Source: Maribellus maritimus (lineage in GTDB: Bacteria > Bacteroidota > Bacteroidia > Bacteroidales > Prolixibacteraceae). From it: a stretch of DNA of 36,357 bases. The stretch spans positions 1 to 36,357 of the forward strand of contig NZ_JAIKLE010000051.1 of assembly GCF_022267315.1 (NCBI RefSeq), written 5' to 3'. Shown here piece by piece: positions 24,943-33,286 of the stretch. Within the stretch, counting starts at the first letter, position 1. Every line of letters starts with the position of its first letter. The position numbers were made by a program, and so were the translations under genes. Below the pieces are notes generated by a model. It was given only the letters and a program-made list of their open reading frames with translations. It was not told the DNA's origin and did no database searches.

Positions 24943-25893
24943 ATGTATAAAAAAGATATAAAAGTAATGGACTGTACGGTTCGCGACGGCGGACTAATGA
25001 ATAAATGGCAGTTCAGCGACGAATTTGTAAAAGGAGTCTATGATTCCTGCGTGGAAGCAGGAATAGATTACATGGAAATTGGCTACAAGAGCAGCGAACG
25101 GGCTTTTTCGCGCGATGAAGTTGGTCCATGGAAATTTTGCGACGACAAAGATTTACGGCGAATTGTAGGCGACAATAATACATCGCTTAAACTATCGGCA
25201 ATGGCTGATATTGGCCGTATCGATCCGGAAGATATTCCACCAAAAAGTGAAAGCGTAATTGATATGATGCGCGTGGCTTGTTATGTGCACCAGGTTGACA
25301 AAGCTGTTTGGCTGGCCGAACACTGCATGGACAAAGGCTATGAAGTAACCATTAATTTAATGGCAGTTTCAAAAGTAAACGAGGCAGACCTGGATGAAGC
25401 GCTGGCAGATCTGGCAAAATCCAGAGTTCCAACCATTTATGTAGTCGACAGTTTTGGAAGTTTGTATTGCGAAAGCATTGAAAAACTGGTTTTAAAATAC
25501 AAAAAAGCGCTTCCCGGAAAGGAACTCGGTATTCATGCACACAATAACATGCAACTGGCCATGTCGAATACAATAACCTCGCTAATGAACGGGGCGACAA
25601 TGCTTGATGCAACCCTGCTGGGAATGGGACGTGGCGCAGGAAATTGTCCAATCGAAATTTTAATTGCTTTTTTAAAAAATCCAAAATACAGATTGCTTCC
25701 CTTGCTCGACGCGATTCAAAACCATATAAAACCATGGCAGGAGAAAATCGACTGGGGTTATCATGTTCCGTATTTAATAACAGGTGCATTAAACGAACAT
25801 CCCCGCAGTGCAATGCAATGGATGGATTCTGAAAAAAAGGATGATTTTGTATCCTTCATGAAAGAGATGCATGATTACGAACTACTTGAATAA
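24943..25893 (+). CDS. DRE-TIM metallolyase (HMG-CoA lyase-like aldolase)
   Basis: A cytosolic TIM-barrel lyase/aldolase of the HMGL-like (DRE-TIM) superfamily, which includes 4-hydroxy-2-oxovalerate aldolase and HMG-CoA lyase. The first strand carries VMDCTVRDGG (residues 8-17), with the DRD/DRE-type metal and catalytic positions replaced by C-T-V-R-D. The metal-binding GIHAHNNMQLAMSN lies near residue 195, and DATLLGMGRGAGNCPIE near 230. The family call is solid, but the natural substrate is not known. A chorismate mutase gene stands just before it. Confidence 0.85.
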   Translation: MYKKDIKVMDCTVRDGGLMNKWQFSDEFVKGVYDSCVEAGIDYMEIGYKSSERAFSRDEVGPWKFCDDKDLRRIVGDNNTSLKLSAMADIGRIDPEDIPPKSESVIDMMRVACYVHQVDKAVWLAEHCMDKGYEVTINLMAVSKVNEADLDEALADLAKSRVPTIYVVDSFGSLYCESIEKLVLKYKKALPGKELGIHAHNNMQLAMSNTITSLMNGATMLDATLLGMGRGAGNCPIEILIAFLKNPKYRLLPLLDAIQNHIKPWQEKIDWGYHVPYLITGALNEHPRSAMQWMDSEKKDDFVSFMKEMHDYELLE

Positions 25894-25946
25894 AATGGGC
25901 TCCACTATAAAAGTGGAAATATTTTATAAATTGGAATTTGAATTAA

Positions 25947-25977
25947 GAAAACGCTTTCTGAAAAGAAGGCGTTTTTT
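25947..25977 (+). terminator. Terminator after the aldolase gene
   Basis: AAAACGCTTTCT pairs with AGAAGGCGTTTT (one G-U) around GAAA, then a run of T. It ends the chorismate mutase-aldolase transcript about 55 bp after the stop. Confidence 0.8.
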
Positions 25978-25990
25978 GATCCATTCCACC

Positions 25991-26023
25991 AAACCTTTGA
26001 GGTTTTCAAAACCTCAAAGGTTT
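25991..26023. repeat. Perfect 33-bp palindrome
   Basis: AAACCTTTGAGGTTTT (25991-26006), one C, then its exact reverse complement AAAACCTCAAAGGTTT (26008-26023). I recall palindromes with this AAACCT..AGGTTT pattern as dispersed repeats in Bacteroidota genomes, though this was not checked. It has no T-run and follows a terminator, so it is more likely a dispersed palindromic repeat than a second terminator. Confidence 0.85.
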
Positions 26024-26524
26024 AGTTTACTGCGGGTATTCATACCATAAAACGGGCCAACCATTTTTTATCCTTTTACAGCTTCAAAACTGAAAAAGGA
26101 AAAAAGGAAAATCTACATCCCTCCTCAAAGAACGTTTGAACACTGTGCGGATGAATCGACCTTTGAGCATCTGCCAGACCTTAAAATGTATAAAAACAGA
26201 AAGAAAAAAATCATAAATACCCAAAAGCCGGAAACAACGCCAAAGATTTATTTTCTTTTCCATTTTTGTATGGCCCCGGGGCATTTTTATCCAAAAAGAA
26301 CGGATTTCCGTTCAATAAAAATGCATTTTGTTACCGTCAAATATTCTTTTGTGGGTTCATTTTTCATTTTTGTTTGTTTAGTTTGCTTTTTTGTATAGTA
26401 AAATGTCATTTTACGAACCGGAAAAGTAGCTGAAAACACCAGCCAAATACAAAAAAAGCCAAACGAAGCACTCTGTACCACCGCGAAAAGCCCCGTAAAG
26501 GATATAAGGGCATTTAGTTGCGAC
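26024..26524. other. Spacer without genes between aldolase and DPP IV regions
   Basis: About 500 bp in which I find no gene with a recognisable product. Small open frames on both strands have no domain. The stretch contains an 8-bp hairpin GTAAAATG/CATTTTAC (26398-26414) and a short palindrome GCCCCGGGGC. The end, from about 26480, grades into the ~21-nt repeat array. Confidence 0.55.
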
Positions 26525-26668
26525 ACAATGATATTCCGTAGTGGTACAATAACATTCCGCAGCGGAATTTTTCGTTTCGCGATGCCACAACGATATTTCG
26601 CCGCAGTACAGCAGCGTCTCGCAGTGGAATCCTGCTTTTCGCCGCAGTCGATTACATTTCCACAGGAT
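26525..26668. repeat. Degenerate 20-21-nt tandem repeat array
   Basis: Seven units spaced 20-21 nt apart share the pattern ATTCCGCAGTGGTACAA with changes. The CCG/TCG cores fall at about 26535, 26556, 26576, 26597, 26618, 26638 and 26658. Because the period is close to seven codons, one frame stays open and reads degenerate TFRSG-like heptads. This has misled the gene start of the DPP IV gene downstream. It appears to be a minisatellite-like array and not coding. Confidence 0.65.
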
Positions 26669-26762
26669 AAAATTGCATTTTGTAAAATAACTCTGGCTAC
26701 TCAAAAAACGGAACCCTATAAAAATTCACGTTTGTTTCATTTCTCCCTTATCGAACAATTTT

Positions 26763-26770
26763 TACTTTTG
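26763..26770 (+). promoter_or_regulatory. Probable -7 box of the DPP IV-like gene
   Basis: TACTTTTG matches TAnnTTTG, 33 nt before ATG 26804. There is no good -33. It supports the shorter start. Confidence 0.5.
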
Positions 26771-26803
26771 TTTTTGGTTAGTTTATTAATAAATCAGAAA
26801 ATC

Positions 26804-29005
26804 ATGAATAAAATATTTCTTGTTCTGCCCATACTTTTTTTCTCACTTGCCATACAGGCCCAAACAAAACAGAAAATTACCTTTGAGGATATTTTTACAA
26901 AAGGAACTTTTCGTGCCCGGTCTGTTTCCGGACTAAACTCAATGAACGATGGCGATCATTACACTACGCTGGAAGAAAGAGGGACAAAAATTGTAAAGTT
27001 CAGTTATAAAACAGGAGAACAGGTAGATGTGGTTTTTGATATTACACAGGTTCCGGATGCTCCGGTTTCCAGCTTTATGAGTTATGAATTTAGCAACGAT
27101 GAGACCAAAATACTTTTAACCACTGATATTAAACAAATTTACCGCCACTCGTATACTGCCGAATACTATGTATGGAATTCGGTAACCGAAGAACTTACCC
27201 GGCTTTCAGAAAAAGGAGCGCAGCAACTGGCAACTTTTTCTCCCGACGGTGACCGGGTTGCTTTTGTTCGCGAAAACAACCTTTTTATCAAAAACCTGCG
27301 TTTTGGCAGTGAAAGCCAGGTAACTTATGATGGCAAAAAAAATGAAATTATAAATGGCGCTCCCGACTGGGTTTATGAAGAAGAGTTTGGTTTTAACAAA
27401 GCTTTCTGGTGGTCGCCCGACAGCAAATTCCTGGCTTTTATCCGTTTTGATGAAACAGAAGTACCCGAATTTACAATGCCCATGTATGCGGGAGAAAGTC
27501 CGCTTATGAAGGAAAATAAATTGTACCCAGGAGAAGAGACATTTAAATATCCGAAGGCAGGAGAAAAAAACTCCGTTGTTACTGCCCGGGTATATGAAAT
27601 CCGTTCAAAAACAACTATTACTGTTGATTTGGGAGAAGAAGCTGATATTTACATTCCGCGGTTAAACTGGTCGCCTGATGCCAACGATTTGGTAGCAATG
27701 CGCCTGAATCGCAGGCAAAACCAAATGGATATCTTTCTGGCCAATCCGTACACCGGAGACAGCCGCCCTTTAATTACCGAGAAAAACGATCGTTACATAT
27801 CTGAAGATTTCCTCGATGCATTTACATTTTTAGATAACGGAAATTTTGTAATTATCAGTGAACGTAATGGCTGGTCGCATATCTATTTGTATGATCGGCA
27901 GGGATTTGAACTGGGACAGATTACTGATGGCGAGTTTGATGTTACCGATTTTTACGGCTACGACGAATCCAAGAAAGTGTTTTATTACCAGGCAGCTGCT
28001 GAATCGCCACTTCGCCGCGAAGTATATTTTATCAGTCAGGACAAAAAGAAATCGGGTAAAATTTCGCAACTGGAAGGAACAAACAGAGTAGTTTTTAGTA
28101 AAAATTTCAAATACTACATCAATTATTTCAGCAACAATACAACTCCAACATTTATTACCCTTCATGAAAACCGCAAGGGGGAACAAATCAGAGTACTGCA
28201 GGACAACACGGTTTTGAAAAATACCCTGGAAACCTTCGATATTCCACAAAAAGAGTTCTTCACCTTTACTACTTCTCAAGGAGTGGAATTAAACGGTTAC
28301 ATGATAAAACCGGCGGGATTTGACACCAATCGGAAATATCCTGTATTGATGACCCAATACAGCGGACCAAACTCGCAAAGCGTATCCGACTCATGGGCTG
28401 GTGTGAGCTGGAACCATTATCTGGCACAGGAAGGATTTCTGGTGGTTTGTGTGGACCCGAGAGGAACAGCAGCCCGTGGCGAAGATTTCAGAAAAATAAC
28501 CTATATGCAACTGGGCAAATACGAATCGGACGACCAGGTGGAGGCCGCAAAATATGTAGGTACCCTCCCCTATGTTGACAAAAACAATATTGCCATTTTT
28601 GGCTGGAGCTACGGCGGCTTTATGACCTGCCTGGCACTGGAAAAAGGCGGCGACCTGTTTAAAGCCGGAATTGCCGTTGCGCCCGTTACAAGCTGGCGTT
28701 TTTACGACACCATATATACCGAACGTTATATGCGCACGCCGCAGCAAAATCCGGAAGGCTATGATGACAATTCTCCCCTTTCACATGCAGGAGATATTAC
28801 AGGAAGACTATTGATAATTCATGGTTCGGCTGATGATAACGTGCATGCACAGAACACATTCGAGTTTACAGAAAAAATGGTTCAGGAAGGGGTTCAGTTT
28901 GATATGGCTATTTACACCAACCGCAATCATGGAATTCGCGGCGGCAACACTACGATGCATTTATACACAAAAATGACCAACTTTTTGAAAGACCAATTAC
29001 AATAA
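26804..29005 (+). CDS. Dipeptidyl peptidase IV-like S9 family serine peptidase
   Basis: An exported or periplasmic prolyl dipeptidyl peptidase of family S9B. From ATG 26804 the 733-aa protein begins with a signal peptide (MNKIFLVLPILFFSLAIQAQ). The N-terminal beta-propeller carries DWVYEEEFG, whose Glu-Glu pair binds the substrate amino group in DPP IV. The C-terminal alpha/beta-hydrolase part has the nucleophile in GWSYGGFM, the acid in GSADDNVH and the His in NRNHGIRGG. The frame is open for 92 more codons upstream, but that part translates a degenerate repeat array with no signal peptide, so it was excluded. Bacteroidota use such enzymes to digest peptides. Confidence 0.92.
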   Translation: MNKIFLVLPILFFSLAIQAQTKQKITFEDIFTKGTFRARSVSGLNSMNDGDHYTTLEERGTKIVKFSYKTGEQVDVVFDITQVPDAPVSSFMSYEFSNDETKILLTTDIKQIYRHSYTAEYYVWNSVTEELTRLSEKGAQQLATFSPDGDRVAFVRENNLFIKNLRFGSESQVTYDGKKNEIINGAPDWVYEEEFGFNKAFWWSPDSKFLAFIRFDETEVPEFTMPMYAGESPLMKENKLYPGEETFKYPKAGEKNSVVTARVYEIRSKTTITVDLGEEADIYIPRLNWSPDANDLVAMRLNRRQNQMDIFLANPYTGDSRPLITEKNDRYISEDFLDAFTFLDNGNFVIISERNGWSHIYLYDRQGFELGQITDGEFDVTDFYGYDESKKVFYYQAAAESPLRREVYFISQDKKKSGKISQLEGTNRVVFSKNFKYYINYFSNNTTPTFITLHENRKGEQIRVLQDNTVLKNTLETFDIPQKEFFTFTTSQGVELNGYMIKPAGFDTNRKYPVLMTQYSGPNSQSVSDSWAGVSWNHYLAQEGFLVVCVDPRGTAARGEDFRKITYMQLGKYESDDQVEAAKYVGTLPYVDKNNIAIFGWSYGGFMTCLALEKGGDLFKAGIAVAPVTSWRFYDTIYTERYMRTPQQNPEGYDDNSPLSHAGDITGRLLIIHGSADDNVHAQNTFEFTEKMVQEGVQFDMAIYTNRNHGIRGGNTTMHLYTKMTNFLKDQLQ

Positions 29006-29064
29006 TTGGTTAAACATAAAATAAAAAATAGTCGTTTATTTTTCATCGTTGATTAATTTTCAGA

Positions 29065-29140
29065 CCGTCATTCCAAACTTGTTTAGGAATCTGTAATTTA
29101 GCAAAAAAGATGCTGAGCTAAATTAAGTTTGAGAGGACGG
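29065..29140. repeat. 76-bp palindromic dispersed-type repeat
   Basis: The ends CCGTCATTCCAAACTT (29065-29080) and AAGTTTGAGAGGACGG (29125-29140) match as an inverted repeat at 13 of 16 positions. Inside is a perfect inner inverted repeat TAATTTAGC (29094-29102)/GCTAAATTA (29117-29125). The wording (CGTCATTCC-AACTTG, GATGCTGA) resembles palindromic repeats scattered in many bacterial genomes; I did not verify this. It lies between the DPP IV-like gene and the DUF502 gene, so it may fold in the RNA. Confidence 0.65.
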
Positions 29141-29179
29141 AAATAAATACCACGTTTTAATTCATATAAAAAAACGATA

Positions 29180-29761
29180 ATGAAAAGAATAAGCGCCTAT
29201 TTTTTGCAGGGAATTCTCCTGGTAGCTCCAGTAGCCATTACCATTTATATTTTGTACGGTATTCTTAAAACTGTTGATAGCTGGCTGATAGAAAATATAA
29301 AACCAATTTTGGGATTTTATGTTCCCGGGCTGGGAGTTTTGATTTTGTTTGTTGCTCTTACCATTCTTGGATTTATTGGGCAGACAACAGTTTTTAAACC
29401 ACTGAAAAAAGTTGCGGGGAGAATCATTCTTAAAATACCAATTTTAAATTTACTCTACTCGTCGCTAAACGATTTATTTTCGGCTTTTATGGGAAAAGAA
29501 AAAAAGTTCAATATTCCTGTAAAAGTCCGTTTCAACAAGGAAAACAATTTGTGGAAATTGGGGTTTATTACCAAAGAATCGTTAGATGAATTTAAACTAT
29601 CAGAAATGGCAGCGGTATATTTTCCTCATTCCTACAATTTTTCCGGCGAATTGTACTTGGTACCTTCAGAGCAAATCGAAACACTGAATTTATCTCCGGC
29701 CGAGGTTATGAAATTTATAGTTTCAGGAGGTGTTACACGTATTGAAGCAATTGAAAAATGA
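29180..29761 (+). CDS. DUF502 membrane protein
   Basis: A 193-aa inner-membrane protein of the DUF502 family. It has two membrane helices near the start (ISAYFLQGILLVAPVAITIYILYGIL and VLILFVALTILGFIGQT) followed by the family patterns ILKIPILNLLYSSLNDLFSAF and PHSYNFSGELYLVPSEQIE, then MKFIVSGGV at the end. Function unknown. Its last codon overlaps the ATG of the TerC gene by four bases, so they are translated together. Confidence 0.88.
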   Translation: MKRISAYFLQGILLVAPVAITIYILYGILKTVDSWLIENIKPILGFYVPGLGVLILFVALTILGFIGQTTVFKPLKKVAGRIILKIPILNLLYSSLNDLFSAFMGKEKKFNIPVKVRFNKENNLWKLGFITKESLDEFKLSEMAAVYFPHSYNFSGELYLVPSEQIETLNLSPAEVMKFIVSGGVTRIEAIEK

Positions 29762-30816
29762 GCATCGAAATCATTTCAACTTTACTGTTTCTGGTTTTTA
29801 TAACCGCTGTTTTACTTGTCGATTTATTACTGGTTGGCCGAAAAACACATGTTATTTCCATGCGCGAAGCAACGATTTGGAGTGTTATATGGATTTCAAT
29901 GGGATTGGCATTCTATTTTGTAATCCTCCATTTTGGCCATATGCTTCACGGCATCGATTCGATGGATAAACTCAATGAAATTGTTGGTAAATACAACCCT
30001 TACCTTCAGTTTAAAACAAGCACTTTTGAAACGATGTTAAAGGAATATAAACAATCGCAGGCCATCAATTATATTTCCGGCTATTTTATTGAAAAGACGC
30101 TTTCTATCGACAATATTTTTGTAATGTTAATGATTCTTCAAAGTTTTTCAGTTCCACAAAAAGACTATAAAATGGTACTTTTCTGGGGAATTCTCGGAGC
30201 CATTGTTTTGCGTTTTGTTTTTATTTTCGCCGGGGTGGCCATCATTCAGCAATTTGAATGGATATTACTTGTTTTTGGTGCCTTCCTTGTATTTCAGGGT
30301 TTTAAAATATTTTTTGAAAAAGACGGGCATGAAAAGGATCCGCACGATTCGTGGTTATTTAAATATTTGAGCCGTCACATCAAAATTCATCACAATTATG
30401 AAAAGGAAAAATTTTGGTTCAGGGACCAGGGCAAACTGATTTTTACACCATTGTTTGTGGTTCTGATTATGATTGAGTTTTCAGATGTCATTTTTGCCTT
30501 TGATTCTATTCCTGCAATTTTTGCTGTCTCCCGCGACCCGTTTATCGTTTTCTTTTCCAATATTTTTGCCATTCTCGGACTGCGTTCACTGTTTTTCCTC
30601 ATCGCTAACCTGGTAAACAAATTCAGATATTTAAAACCTGGAATTGCTGTTTTACTCATATTTGTCGGAATAAAACTGTTGCTTCATTCCAAACTAAGAT
30701 CCTGGGGGTTTCAGCCTGAATATTCGCTCTATTTTATTGCATTTGTAATGACGGCGAGTATTGTTTTGTCCATTATCTTTCCAAAAAAAGGCCCGGCGAA
30801 TGAACCTTTACCGTGA
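29758..30816 (+). CDS. TerC/Alx family membrane protein
   Basis: A TerC-family integral membrane protein of 352 aa with about 8-9 helices. The family has been linked to tellurite resistance and to metal (manganese) export that assists metalation of exported proteins. The conserved acidic sites are visible in EKTLSIDNIFVML and IEFSDVIFAFDSIPAIFAVSRDPFIVFFSNIFAILGLRSL. A long insert (residues about 190-225, DGHEKDPHDSWLFKYLSRHIKIHHNYEKE) is histidine-rich and may bind metal. No yybP-ykoY (manganese) riboswitch is possible here, as the start overlaps the preceding gene. Confidence 0.92.
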   Translation: MSIEIISTLLFLVFITAVLLVDLLLVGRKTHVISMREATIWSVIWISMGLAFYFVILHFGHMLHGIDSMDKLNEIVGKYNPYLQFKTSTFETMLKEYKQSQAINYISGYFIEKTLSIDNIFVMLMILQSFSVPQKDYKMVLFWGILGAIVLRFVFIFAGVAIIQQFEWILLVFGAFLVFQGFKIFFEKDGHEKDPHDSWLFKYLSRHIKIHHNYEKEKFWFRDQGKLIFTPLFVVLIMIEFSDVIFAFDSIPAIFAVSRDPFIVFFSNIFAILGLRSLFFLIANLVNKFRYLKPGIAVLLIFVGIKLLLHSKLRSWGFQPEYSLYFIAFVMTASIVLSIIFPKKGPANEPLP

Positions 30817-30847
30817 TAATTTCTTATTTTATTAAGCCAGCTAATTT

Positions 30848-31981
30848 ATGAACGGACTATTAAAAATATTTTTCCTTCTCTTGTTTTTTCAAGTAGTAAC
30901 AGAAACCAAACACCCGGAGATTACCCGTTTACACCAGCCTTCTTTTCCGGAGCAAACAGAAAAGATTATTCCGCACTATATCAATTTTAGCGACACCATT
31001 CACAGCGACACGTTGTATGAATATGTTGCAAAATCGGGGTTTCCGGTAATGTATTCCAGAAAAATTCCTACTGCAGTGTGTATCGATGATGAATGTCGCC
31101 CGGTAAACATCGAACTCTACTGGAATAATACCGGGAGGTATTTGGGGTATAAACTTCCGGAGGGTGAGTTTTTGAGTAAAACCAAACACAAACCTTTTGT
31201 CGCAGAAGAATACGACCGTTTGCATGCGCTTCTGGGCGATCCATTGTCGGCGCTGGCGCACTACTCCATATCAGAACTCGTAAAAACAAAAGACACGACA
31301 AATACCGGTGTTGATGCAGTCTCAACTGCCACAATTGCTGCGGTTATGGATTATATTGTTCCGGGGGCAGTTTATACGAGTTACACGCTCTGGCATATCG
31401 TTTACGGCGAAACCAAACGCGAAACAGAACTGCGCACCTCAAAAAAACTAAATTCGGAACAGGTGATAAAATTTCTGGATACCGACGCGCTGGAAGACAA
31501 GGTCTGGGTGTTGAATCATTTCCCCAAAGACATGCAGATTTCAGATGGCCTGCTTACGAAGTTATTAAAACTGATTTCCGGAGACGATATCTACCTGGCG
31601 GAACGTGCACTATATGTTATCCGTCCAGAAAAGTTGACCAAAGATGTACAGCTTCAGTTAATTCAGCGTTTCAGAAAATCGGGGTACCTACAGAAAAAGC
31701 TTATTGCGGAAAAATTAAGTGAAGCACCCGTTTTAGCGCCCGAAACAACAGAATTGCTGGCAAATGAACTAGAAAATTTAAACGCCCTGTTGGTAAAAAA
31801 TGTACTTGATTTATTTCAAAACCAAGAGGTTGAAAACATACAAGTAAACAACGAGGTGGCTTTATTGTTAAAAAACGAAAACAGATACATCGCGAGCCAT
31901 GCACTAAAATTTCTTGAAAGCCGGCAAATGCTGGATAAAAAAATTTCAAGACAAATAAATAAGTATCAAAAAAGAAACTGA
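30848..31981 (+). CDS. Secreted protein with FMN-binding-like region and HEAT-like helices
   Basis: A 377-aa protein without a clear known family. Residues 1-17 are hydrophobic (MNGLLKIFFLLLFFQVV) and fit a signal peptide or anchor. The middle resembles covalent-FMN-binding domains: GYKLPEGEFLSKTKHKPF, YDRLHALLGDPLSALAHY, then DAVSTATIAAVMDYIVPGAVYTSYTLWHIVYG at about residue 156. The flavinylation consensus is D-x-x-S/T-G-A-T; here it reads D-A-V-S-T-A-T, with G changed to T, so flavinylation is uncertain. The C-terminal half is all-helical, HEAT-like. It follows TerC by 31 bp and precedes the HAD gene by 23 bp, so all four genes from DUF502 onwards may be one transcript. Confidence 0.55.
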   Translation: MNGLLKIFFLLLFFQVVTETKHPEITRLHQPSFPEQTEKIIPHYINFSDTIHSDTLYEYVAKSGFPVMYSRKIPTAVCIDDECRPVNIELYWNNTGRYLGYKLPEGEFLSKTKHKPFVAEEYDRLHALLGDPLSALAHYSISELVKTKDTTNTGVDAVSTATIAAVMDYIVPGAVYTSYTLWHIVYGETKRETELRTSKKLNSEQVIKFLDTDALEDKVWVLNHFPKDMQISDGLLTKLLKLISGDDIYLAERALYVIRPEKLTKDVQLQLIQRFRKSGYLQKKLIAEKLSEAPVLAPETTELLANELENLNALLVKNVLDLFQNQEVENIQVNNEVALLLKNENRYIASHALKFLESRQMLDKKISRQINKYQKRN

Positions 31982-32004
31982 TATTTTTAGCCTCAAAAAG
32001 CCAA

Positions 32005-32658
32005 ATGAAGTGCATACCCGACAATTTTAACGCCGTTATTTTTGACATGGACGGAGTGCTGGTCAACTCCGAACCGTTTTATTTTGAAGTTGAAAAACAA
32101 AACTTTGAAAAGCTGGGACTTAACATTACCGACGAGGAACACCAAACCTTCCAGGGAACCGCCACCGACCTGATGTGGAAAAGACTAAAAACAAAATACA
32201 AACTGCCGCATTCGATTCCTGAATTGGTAAATATGACCAATTCGATTGTAACCCCTTATTTTGAATCGCTCGAAAATATTGATCCCATGCCCGGCATTAA
32301 AGAATTAATTCAGCTTTTAATTAAAAAAAATATTCCACTGGCCGTAGCGTCATCGTCTTATCCGGATGTGATTGAGTTGATTCTAAAAAAAACAAGATTA
32401 AAAGAATACTTTGGTGTGGTGGTTGACAGCCAGATGGCAGGAGCAAGTAAACCCGAACCTGATATTTTTCTCCTGGCAGCCGCAAAACTGGGAGTCTTAC
32501 CCGAAAAATGTCTGGTTATTGAGGACTCTACCAACGGGATAAAAGCCGCGCAAACCGCCGGAATGAAAGTGGTCGCTTTTGCCGGTCCCGGTTCTGAGTT
32601 TCAGGATCAGAGTGAGGCTGATTGGGTAGTTAAGGATTTTATAGAAATATGCAGGTAA
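32005..32658 (+). CDS. HAD-superfamily phosphatase, beta-phosphoglucomutase-like
   Basis: A cytosolic HAD hydrolase of subclass I. The 217-aa protein shows motif I FDMDGVLVNSEP (nucleophile Asp and acid Asp), motif II AVASSS, motif III KPEPDIFLLAAAKLG, and motif IV VIEDSTNGIKAAQTAGM. The helical cap with ITDEEHQTFQGTATDLMWK is of the beta-phosphoglucomutase/phosphoglycolate-phosphatase type. The substrate cannot be predicted further. Confidence 0.88.
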   Translation: MKCIPDNFNAVIFDMDGVLVNSEPFYFEVEKQNFEKLGLNITDEEHQTFQGTATDLMWKRLKTKYKLPHSIPELVNMTNSIVTPYFESLENIDPMPGIKELIQLLIKKNIPLAVASSSYPDVIELILKKTRLKEYFGVVVDSQMAGASKPEPDIFLLAAAKLGVLPEKCLVIEDSTNGIKAAQTAGMKVVAFAGPGSEFQDQSEADWVVKDFIEICR

Positions 32659-33286
32659 TTATTTCTTATGACTTCATCTTTTTCTGCAATTACAAATCGC
32701 AGGCCCATCAAAACAGGATTCCAACGATATGGAAGCCTTTAAACGAACTGGCGAGTCAACAAATATTTGTTACGTGACGACTACTTGAAAAAGGTTAGAA
32801 TTACCGCAGGCAAAACTATCCATTCATTAAAACAGGTGAAATAAATAAGAATGGTAAACTCAATAAATGAACTATTTCAGTCTTTTCGATTTTGACTGGT
32901 CCTGAAAATAAGCAGCATTGATTAATTAGTCCCATCTCCTCATCTAAACAACGGCGTATTTCCTCTATATGAAGAGAGAAAGACCAGAAGGCAAAAATTA
33001 AAGCTACCTTCCTTTAGATGCCAAACTGAGTTTCAAAAGCCTGCAAAAAGCGAATAAATATTTCAGATTATGTATCATCAGGATCAAATAAAATCAAAAT
33101 CAGGTCAGTAACACGTTTTACACGGGCCTAACAGACCGGAGCTAATATCAATTTTTAGTCTTGCTGATATTTTGCCCAATAAATAAATGAAATGATTATT
33201 AAACCAATAAAAATTGACGCGTCTAATAACTTAATATGAATAAAAAACAAAAGCCCAATATTGAATTAACAGTTCCTGATTTGAAA
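32659..33286. other. Gene-poor stretch before the secreted esterase gene
   Basis: About 630 bp with no credible gene in either direction and many stop codons in all frames. A perfect 7-bp inverted repeat AATATCA/TGATATT lies at about 33145-33173 and there are no long repeats. It might be decayed DNA, since the genes on the right (33287-36275) include a broken one and look like a separate accessory module. Confidence 0.5.

Noticed and set aside
25990..26668. CRISPR array candidate in the repeat-rich spacer
   Set aside because: The repeats have a 20-21-nt period without unique spacers, and no cas gene is in the window.
26528..26803. 92-residue N-terminal extension of the DPP IV-like gene
   Set aside because: It translates the degenerate tandem repeats and lies partly upstream of a -7 box; the signal peptide begins at ATG 26804.
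29700..29760. Possible yybP-ykoY manganese riboswitch before the TerC gene
   Set aside because: TerC starts inside the stop codon of the DUF502 gene, leaving no leader.
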